From Acidipila sp. EB88 (GTDB lineage Bacteria; Acidobacteriota; Terriglobia; Terriglobales; Acidobacteriaceae): a stretch of DNA of 64,000 nucleotides. Made by a program: the position numbers and the translations under genes. Within the stretch, counting starts at the first letter, position 1. Every line of letters starts with the position of its first letter. The notes below the pieces were generated by a model. That model saw only the letters and a list, made by a program, of their open reading frames with translations, did not search any database and was not told where the DNA came from. Positions 58,670 through 64,000 of this stretch are shown one piece after another. The stretch is taken from NCBI RefSeq assembly GCF_003858395.1, contig NZ_QWEV01000005.1, positions 992,001-1,056,000 on the forward strand, written 5' to 3'.

Positions 58670-61600
58670 TCAGGACTTCCTGGGTTTCTTGGGGCTGCTC
58701 TTCTTTGGGGAGGAGGGTGCTGGTTTCGGCTTGGGCGCGGTACCGTCCGCCTGGAGCGCATCGAGTTTCGCGGCGATGGCTGGCTCGGGTGCGCCGTGCA
58801 CAAGGGGATTGTCGCGGACGGAGGACTGCGCGGGAACCGCAGAGTCGAGCGGGATGGGCACGGCTTCGGCCCGGTGTTGCTGGACCGAGGAGGCGAGAAT
58901 GGCATCGACGCGGGCTGCGGGCTCCGCGATGTGGTCGCCGGTTGCGCCTGCTGCCGGCGCGTCAGTGAGGGCGTTGGCGGGTGGCGCCGTGTCGGGCTCT
59001 GTGGGTGGGACCGCAATGGGCTCGCCGTGTGCGGCCGGGCCGGCGAGGTGCAGCTGATAGCCGCCCTCGGCTGCGCCGTCGGAGGCGCGGGCGAGTTCGG
59101 TGGCGATGGCTTCGAGTTCTTTCGGATCGAGCACGGGCTGGGCTGCGAGCTGCAGGAGATCCGGCAGGGCGCGCCACCAGAGGATCTCGGTGAAGGCTTC
59201 CTTGTTGAAGTAGGTGGTGCCTTCGTGGAGGTTGACGCCGGTGAGCCAGCGGGTGTCGCCGTCGGCCCAGGCGGTGACGGGCAGGCCGTACTGGGTGTGG
59301 GCGGCCGCGGCGGCGACTGCTTCGGAGTGCCTGCCGGAGGGTTCCGGCTCGGAGGGCTGGATACCCGCATCAAGCGCGATACGCACGCGAGCGGCGGCGC
59401 GCCAGGTGTCCTCGCCGGTGAACTCGACGGCAGCGAAGCAGTCGGCGAGCACGGTGCGCAGGGCGAACTGGTCGAAGGCGGTAAGCGCGGGGGTTGCGGG
59501 AGCCGCGAGGTCGAGCGACTCGCCAAGCGTGGCGAGCAGCGTGTAGGCGAGCACGGGCGACCAGACCCAGCCGGCATTGGAGACGGGGTGGCTGGAAGGC
59601 AGCAGAGTGCGGGCTTCCCGCGGCCAGGGGGTGGCAAAACCGGCTTCGACCAGGGGCATGCGGAGGAGCGATTGCACGCGCTCGCGGAGGCGGGTCTGGG
59701 TGAGGGCGGACTCGTTGCAGGCTTCTGCTTCGGCCAGGGTTTGGGTGTCAGATCGGGGAGCTGAGTCAGCAGGCTGGGGGCCTGCGGGTTTTTGTGGTTC
59801 CCACGTCTCAGGGGCGAGACGCGGGGCACCCACTTCTGTCGAGGTGCTGGCGGTTGACGAGGTGGAAGCGCCTAGGGCAGTGCCAGCGTCTGCTTCGTCG
59901 GAGGGTGGGGGTTGGATGCGCTTGAAATATTCGGCGCGGGCGAGTTCGACAAAGGTTCCGGCGCGCTCGATCCAGGTTTCCAGCAGCTCGGAATGGGGCA
60001 GCAATGCGGGATCGTCGCTCACGGTCGCGGGGGTGGCGGCGGCGAGGGTGGCGAGTTCGCGCACGAGGCGCGGTTCCAAGGCAGCGCGCAGGGCGGAGTG
60101 GAGGTGTTCGAGTTCCAGGGCGAGCAGGGACTTCTCGAGGTCCTCGACGCCGCGACCGTGCAGCACGTCGCAGAGACGGTGCCAGTCGTGGGTGGCGTCG
60201 GAGCGCAGTTCGCGCCAGTCGAGCAGGGTCATGTACTGATAACCACGAAGGTCGACACGGAGGCCGCGCTCGGCGATCTCGGTGGAGCGGCGAAGGTGGG
60301 AAAGGCCGGTAGCGGAATCGCGCCAGGCGAAGATTACGCCGCCTTCAACCGCAAGGCCGAGGGCGTCGGTGAGCGAGCGCTGACGGAGCTGGCCGGCTCC
60401 CTTGTCCATGTAGGCGGCGGACTGGTGCAGTGTGCCGTGTGCGCCGGAGTAGCTGTTGTTGTAGACGATCAGGGCGCGTGCGCCGTCGCGCTGGTTGGAG
60501 AAGGCAAAGACGTTCTCTTCCACGCCGCCGTGATCGTTCCACAGGTCATAGAGCAGGAAGTTGCTGCTCTCGGCGAAAAGCTGACGGTTGTGGAGCAGCG
60601 GGGCGATCTCGCGGTTGTGGCGCTCGACCAGGGCGTCGTTGTTCCACTCTTCAAAGAGCGGGCGGTAGTACTCCATGCCGTACTTCTCGGTGAAGCCTTC
60701 AACCTGGCCGTGGCCAAACATGGGCAGACCGGGCAGCGTCGCCATGAGGGTGGCAACGCCGAAGAACTTGTCGCCGGAGCCGAACTGGTCGATGGCGGTG
60801 CGCTCATCGGGATTGGACATGAAGTTGACGTAGCGCTTCATGATGTCGGGATCGAACTCGAGGGTATTCTTGAGGACCTTGCGGTAGTTCGCGTTGTCCT
60901 CGTCACGCAGCATGACCATGAAGGCGGAGTTGTAGACGCGGTGCATGCCCAGGGTGCGGACAAAGTAACCTTCCATGAGCCAGAAGGCCTCGGCGAGCAG
61001 CAGGGTGCCGGGGACTTCCCTGGCGACGCTATCGACGACTTCGCGCCAGAACTCTTCGGGGATGGCGCGGTCGAACTCCTCGGTGGTCATGGAGGACTCG
61101 GCGCGCGAAGGGATGGAGCCGGTGGCGCCGGGCGCCGGGAACCAAAGGCGCTGGATGTGCCTTTTGGCGAGCGTCATGGCGGCGTCGAACCGGATGATCG
61201 GGAACTGCCGCGCGACCTGGAGGATGGTCTGGATGACCTGCTCCCGGACCTGTGCGCTGAGGTAGTTGAGCTGCGCGGTGTCGTTCCAGGGGAACGAGGT
61301 GCCGTCATTGCCGTGGTAAACGTACTGGGTGTCGCCAGACCACTTGTCGCGGCGGCGGAACACCACGGCGGCGTCGGTCTGCTGGTAGTAGTGGTCTTCG
61401 ATCTTGATCTCGACGCGGTCGTCGCCGGAGAGATCGGGCCCGTTAAAGGAGTAGGCCGGGTAAGGCGAGTCGTGGCGCGACAGGAACCACTCGGGATGAT
61501 CGACGACCCAGGTGGAGTCGATGCCCATGTGGTTGGGCACCATGTCGGAGGCGAGACGGATGCCGAAGCGGGCGCAGCGGTCGCGCAGGTCACGGTAGGC

Positions 61601-62770
61601 ATGATCGCCGCCAAGGTTTTCAGCGATGCTGTAATCGTAGAGCGAATACGCGGAGGCGACCGCGTCGGCATTGCCGCAGAGGCGCTTGATGGTCTGCGAG
61701 GCGCGCGAGCGCTCCCAGACGCCGATGAGCCAGAGGGCGTTCATGCCGCGGGCGGCGAGGGACTGCAGCTCTTCGTCGGGGATCTGGTCGAGAGTGCGGA
61801 CTTCGCGGCCATAGAAACGCGAGAGCTGGTGCAGCCAGACGTAGGTGCTCTTGGCGATCATGACGGTACGCGGCATCCACTCCAGATCTGGAGAAAAATG
61901 CTCGTACTCTTCGGGTGTAGTGGTAAAGGTGGGCACCTCGCCGTGCGCCTCGTTGAGGCCGCCGAAGCGGGAGCGGCGGGCCAGGGTTTCGGCGCTGGGC
62001 GGGTTGAACTGCAGCCAGAGGGCGACCTCTTCTTCCTTGAGCACGTCGCCGGCGAGCAGGAGGCGGCGAAGAATGGGCTCCAGCGCGAAACCCCAGCGGG
62101 CACGCAGGCGTGCAAGCTGGTCAGACAGGGTGCCTTCGCCGCTCATGACGGGCAGCAAAAGGCTGAAGAGGTTGCCGCCGCCCTCGCCGAACTCGGCCTG
62201 AGTAGCAAAGAACGCGGGGAGACCCGCGGTCACGACGGGGTAGACGGTGGTCGCTGCAAGCGGGGTGTCGTCGAATAGCTCGCGGAAAGGGGCGAAGGCC
62301 GGGTTCCGGTTTTCGAACCAGAGCAGCATCATTTCTTCAAACGCGGCTTCACGGTGCGGCAGGCCGTCGGTGGTGCCGGCGAGCCACTGCTGCGGCGTGA
62401 GTTCGCCCGAGAAGACGTCAACGCCGGGGAACTGCGTGACGAAGGCGAGCAGCAGACGCTCCAGCTCTTCGGCCCCGACCTGCTCGGCGAAATGCTCGAG
62501 TGCGAGGGTGAGCACGGCCGGGTTGACGGTGCGGCGGTAGTGTTCAAACACCGCGTGCGCTGCTTCGTCGATGAGGCCCATGGCAAACAGGGCGGCAGGC
62601 TGCACCTGCTGTGCGGGGTCGTTCTCCGTGCCGCGCACCTGGTTCATGCGGTGCGCGAGGGCGCGGCTGGCGGCGGGATTGGCGAAAACGGCGTTTCCGT
62701 CGAAGGAGAACAGGACTTCCGTGACGCCGTAGCGGTCACGGGCAGCGCGCGAGATGTGGAATTCGAACAT
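58670..62770 (-). CDS. Very large GH13 alpha-amylase-family protein
   Basis: 1366 residues, no signal peptide. An N-terminal domain of about 330 residues is not recognised (helical, with HYRRTVNPAVLTLALEHF). A GH13 barrel follows. Region I is DMVPNHMG; nucleophile Asp529 is in IRFDAAM; acid/base Glu594 is in LLLAEAFW; the third Asp655 is in MSNPDE, where most GH13 enzymes have HD. A helical domain (about 830-960) and a Pro/Ser/Thr linker with an in-frame P1 repeat (59794-59832) come next. Then another helical domain and a Pro/Lys-rich basic tail (SSPKKSSPKKPRKS). Substrate unknown; intracellular glucan or trehalose/maltose conversion is possible. Gene order gives no partner. Confidence 0.8.
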   Translation of the reverse strand: MFEFHISRAARDRYGVTEVLFSFDGNAVFANPAASRALAHRMNQVRGTENDPAQQVQPAALFAMGLIDEAAHAVFEHYRRTVNPAVLTLALEHFAEQVGAEELERLLLAFVTQFPGVDVFSGELTPQQWLAGTTDGLPHREAAFEEMMLLWFENRNPAFAPFRELFDDTPLAATTVYPVVTAGLPAFFATQAEFGEGGGNLFSLLLPVMSGEGTLSDQLARLRARWGFALEPILRRLLLAGDVLKEEEVALWLQFNPPSAETLARRSRFGGLNEAHGEVPTFTTTPEEYEHFSPDLEWMPRTVMIAKSTYVWLHQLSRFYGREVRTLDQIPDEELQSLAARGMNALWLIGVWERSRASQTIKRLCGNADAVASAYSLYDYSIAENLGGDHAYRDLRDRCARFGIRLASDMVPNHMGIDSTWVVDHPEWFLSRHDSPYPAYSFNGPDLSGDDRVEIKIEDHYYQQTDAAVVFRRRDKWSGDTQYVYHGNDGTSFPWNDTAQLNYLSAQVREQVIQTILQVARQFPIIRFDAAMTLAKRHIQRLWFPAPGATGSIPSRAESSMTTEEFDRAIPEEFWREVVDSVAREVPGTLLLAEAFWLMEGYFVRTLGMHRVYNSAFMVMLRDEDNANYRKVLKNTLEFDPDIMKRYVNFMSNPDERTAIDQFGSGDKFFGVATLMATLPGLPMFGHGQVEGFTEKYGMEYYRPLFEEWNNDALVERHNREIAPLLHNRQLFAESSNFLLYDLWNDHGGVEENVFAFSNQRDGARALIVYNNSYSGAHGTLHQSAAYMDKGAGQLRQRSLTDALGLAVEGGVIFAWRDSATGLSHLRRSTEIAERGLRVDLRGYQYMTLLDWRELRSDATHDWHRLCDVLHGRGVEDLEKSLLALELEHLHSALRAALEPRLVRELATLAAATPATVSDDPALLPHSELLETWIERAGTFVELARAEYFKRIQPPPSDEADAGTALGASTSSTASTSTEVGAPRLAPETWEPQKPAGPQPADSAPRSDTQTLAEAEACNESALTQTRLRERVQSLLRMPLVEAGFATPWPREARTLLPSSHPVSNAGWVWSPVLAYTLLATLGESLDLAAPATPALTAFDQFALRTVLADCFAAVEFTGEDTWRAAARVRIALDAGIQPSEPEPSGRHSEAVAAAAAHTQYGLPVTAWADGDTRWLTGVNLHEGTTYFNKEAFTEILWWRALPDLLQLAAQPVLDPKELEAIATELARASDGAAEGGYQLHLAGPAAHGEPIAVPPTEPDTAPPANALTDAPAAGATGDHIAEPAARVDAILASSVQQHRAEAVPIPLDSAVPAQSSVRDNPLVHGAPEPAIAAKLDALQADGTAPKPKPAPSSPKKSSPKKPRKS
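59794..59832 (+). repeat. Palindromic repeat P1, copy G, inside a coding region
   Basis: TGGTTCCCACGTCTC, loop AGGGGC, GAGACGCGGGGCACCC. In frame in the GH13 gene; encodes GAPRLAPETWEP on the minus strand, nearly the same peptide as copy B. Confidence 0.9.
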
Positions 62771-62944
62771 GTGCAGCGATTTTCTCCTCTGCTGTGGCCG
62801 AGCGCCGGAGCGCAGAACGGGGACAACGGGTGTGCGTGGGGCAGCAATGGGTCTAAAGGGTCTTCACAGAAGGTAGATGCACGGGCGGCCCGCGATGCAT
62901 CCACTTGCATGGTGGAACGGTAAATGGATGGTACAGAGGAATCG

Positions 62945-63568
62945 ATGCAGAGTTTTGACCCGCAACAATTGAGCCCGAAGGATAACTACAAATTACTGGC
63001 CGGGGCGGTGGTGCCGCGGCCGATCGCGTGGGTCTCGACGGTGGACGAAGCCGGCGTGTACAACCTGGCGCCTTACTCCTTTTTCACGGTGGCAAGTGCG
63101 AACCCGCCGATTGTGTGTTTTTGCCCCTCGGTGCGCGAGGCGAAGGATGGGCTGCTCGCGAGCAAAGATACCCTGCGCAATATCGTGGCGACGGGTGAAT
63201 TCGTCGTGAATATTGTTTCGGAAGCCTCAGTCGAGGCGATGAACGAGACGGCGGCGCAGGTAGAGCCGGGCGTGGACGAGTTCGCGCTGGCAGGGCTTGC
63301 GGTGGAGCCGGGCGAGGTGGTGCGGGCGCCGCGGGTTGCCGGGGCGCGGGTGCAGATGGAGTGCCGGCTCAGGGAGATCGTGGTGGCGAGCGCGCTGCCG
63401 GGGGGTGGATCGATCGTGCTGGGAGAAGTGGTGCGCTTCCACGTGAGTGAGCAAGTGCTGGAAGGCGAACTGCATATTGCGCCGGAGAAGCTGGAAGCCG
63501 TAGGGCGCATGGCGGGCGGGACGTATGTTCGAACTACAGACCGGTTTGAGTTGGAGCGACCCAAGTAG
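62945..63568 (+). CDS. Flavin-reductase-family (FMN-binding split barrel) protein
   Basis: 207 residues from the ATG at 62945 (GAGGA 4 bases upstream, start MQSFDPQQL typical of the family); ATG 62924 adds seven residues. Split barrel with VVPRPIAWVSTVDEAG, YSFFTVASANPPIVCF and NIVATGEFVVNIV, the FMN-binding strands of the DIM6/NTAB (YP_-type flavoprotein) group. Members reduce flavin or use it for unknown oxidoreductions. The gene is divergent from the GH13 gene and stands alone. Confidence 0.88.
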   Translation: MQSFDPQQLSPKDNYKLLAGAVVPRPIAWVSTVDEAGVYNLAPYSFFTVASANPPIVCFCPSVREAKDGLLASKDTLRNIVATGEFVVNIVSEASVEAMNETAAQVEPGVDEFALAGLAVEPGEVVRAPRVAGARVQMECRLREIVVASALPGGGSIVLGEVVRFHVSEQVLEGELHIAPEKLEAVGRMAGGTYVRTTDRFELERPK

Positions 63569-63599
63569 TTGGGCGCAGGGGTTTGTGGGTGCAGGCCTG

Positions 63600-63638
63600 G
63601 GTGGTACCCACACTTCGAGGCCAGATGTGGGACACCCG
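63600..63638 (+). repeat. Palindromic repeat P1, copy H (divergent)
   Basis: GTGGTACCCACACTTCGAGG then CCAGATGTGGGACACCCGG. Outer stem CCCACA/TGTGGG kept, inner stem eroded. Confidence 0.7.
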
Positions 63639-63682
63639 GTCTCGTGGTTTGCCCGGTTCCTGAAGGATCTGCGGGGCCTGGC

Positions 63683-64000
63683 TTAGGTGGGGCGGGAGCG
63701 GACGAAGGTGAAGCGGCTTTTGAGGCGCAGGAACGGCGTCTCGAAGTAGTGGTAGGAGAGAGACGCAAGGGCCAGGGCAAGCACAGCCGTGACGCCGTAG
63801 GTGACCGCGAGCTGCAGGCCGGGACCGGTGTGGAGCTTTGCCTTGACGGCGGCGGCCACGACCGAGAGCACGGTGTAGTGAAAGATGTAGAGCCCGAAGG
63901 AGACCTTGCCCAGGTAGATGAAGGGCCGGGCGGCCCGCGGCATGGTCGCACCCAGGAAGGCCAGGCAGAGCAGCAAGCAGCCGGCGTCGAGCGCGAGGTA
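63683..64000 (-). CDS. Acyltransferase 3 (OafA/YrhL type), C-terminal end, cut by the window edge
   Basis: The frame stays open to position 64000, so the N-terminal part of the gene is outside the window. The visible 105 residues contain two or three membrane helices (LYIFHYTVLSVVAAAV; LAVTYGVTAVLALALASL) and the typical family end YHYFETPFLRLK. Family members add acyl groups to sugars or polysaccharides at the inner membrane. Confidence 0.8.
   Translation of the reverse strand, partial: YLALDAGCLLLCLAFLGATMPRAARPFIYLGKVSFGLYIFHYTVLSVVAAAVKAKLHTGPGLQLAVTYGVTAVLALALASLSYHYFETPFLRLKSRFTFVRSRPT

Noticed and set aside
59912-62278. 788-residue open frame antisense to the GH13 gene
   Set aside because: Shadow composition, no start signal, and the GH13 catalytic motifs are on the other strand.

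Overview
The window looks like chromosomal DNA of a GC-rich soil bacterium, most likely an acidobacterium of class Terriglobia (old subdivision 1). This is inference from gene content: a large Oar-type TonB-dependent receptor with an N-terminal carboxypeptidase-regulatory domain, a DUF1501/DUF1800 pair, a LacD-type aldolase and many NtrC/phytochrome-type regulators. There is no transposase, integrase, phage gene or CRISPR array. Genes are dense and arranged in short operons on both strands.

Layout. 0.1-6 kb: minus-strand HME-RND metal efflux operon (lipoprotein adaptor, CzcA-like pump, TolC-like channel). 6.5-8.9 kb: membrane histidine kinase and NarL-type regulator. 9.1-15.5 kb: a lipid-type cluster with an acyl carrier protein, a ketoacyl synthase, two proteins of unknown function, and a convergent reductase plus alpha-oxoamine synthase. 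16-19.5 kb: siderophore-interacting protein, tRNA-Glu, small zinc-ribbon protein, HU/IHF protein, PgeF-type protein. 19.8-23 kb: Oar-type receptor. 23.2-27.6 kb: minus-strand operon phoH-ybeY-corC-era with a striking perfect hairpin between phoH and ybeY. 27.9-32 kb: HugZ-like protein, rpsT, Mrp, thioesterase, TPR protein, LON-domain protein. 32.3-38.7 kb: a MoxR-like ATPase and a VWA protein flanking an opposite-strand DUF1501/DUF1800 pair. 38.9-42 kb: degenerate receiver, sigma54 activator and soluble kinase with a candidate sigma54 promoter. 42-49.5 kb: RNase PH, LacD-like aldolase, a fused acyl-activating/ACP/acyltransferase protein, a stress-type flavin protein, and a formate/nitrite-type channel. 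49.7-54.2 kb: overlapping operon of bacteriophytochrome, single-domain regulator and receiver-PAS kinase. 54.6-58.5 kb: class I ribonucleotide reductase genes behind NrdR-like boxes. 58.7-64 kb: very large GH13 protein, flavin reductase, and a truncated acyltransferase at the edge.

The least expected signals are two families of dispersed palindromic repeats. Family P1 (about 38 bp, core CCCACGTCTC-N6-GAGACGTGGG) has eight copies, all in the same orientation. Two of them lie in frame inside protein-coding linkers and encode nearly the same peptide. Family P2 (about 35 bp, a double hairpin starting AACCGCCTGCGCGG) has seven copies; five follow a stop codon on that gene's own strand. Other points of interest are the AMP-ligase/ACP/PlsC fusion, the oxoamine-synthase lipid cluster, and the phoH-ybeY hairpin.
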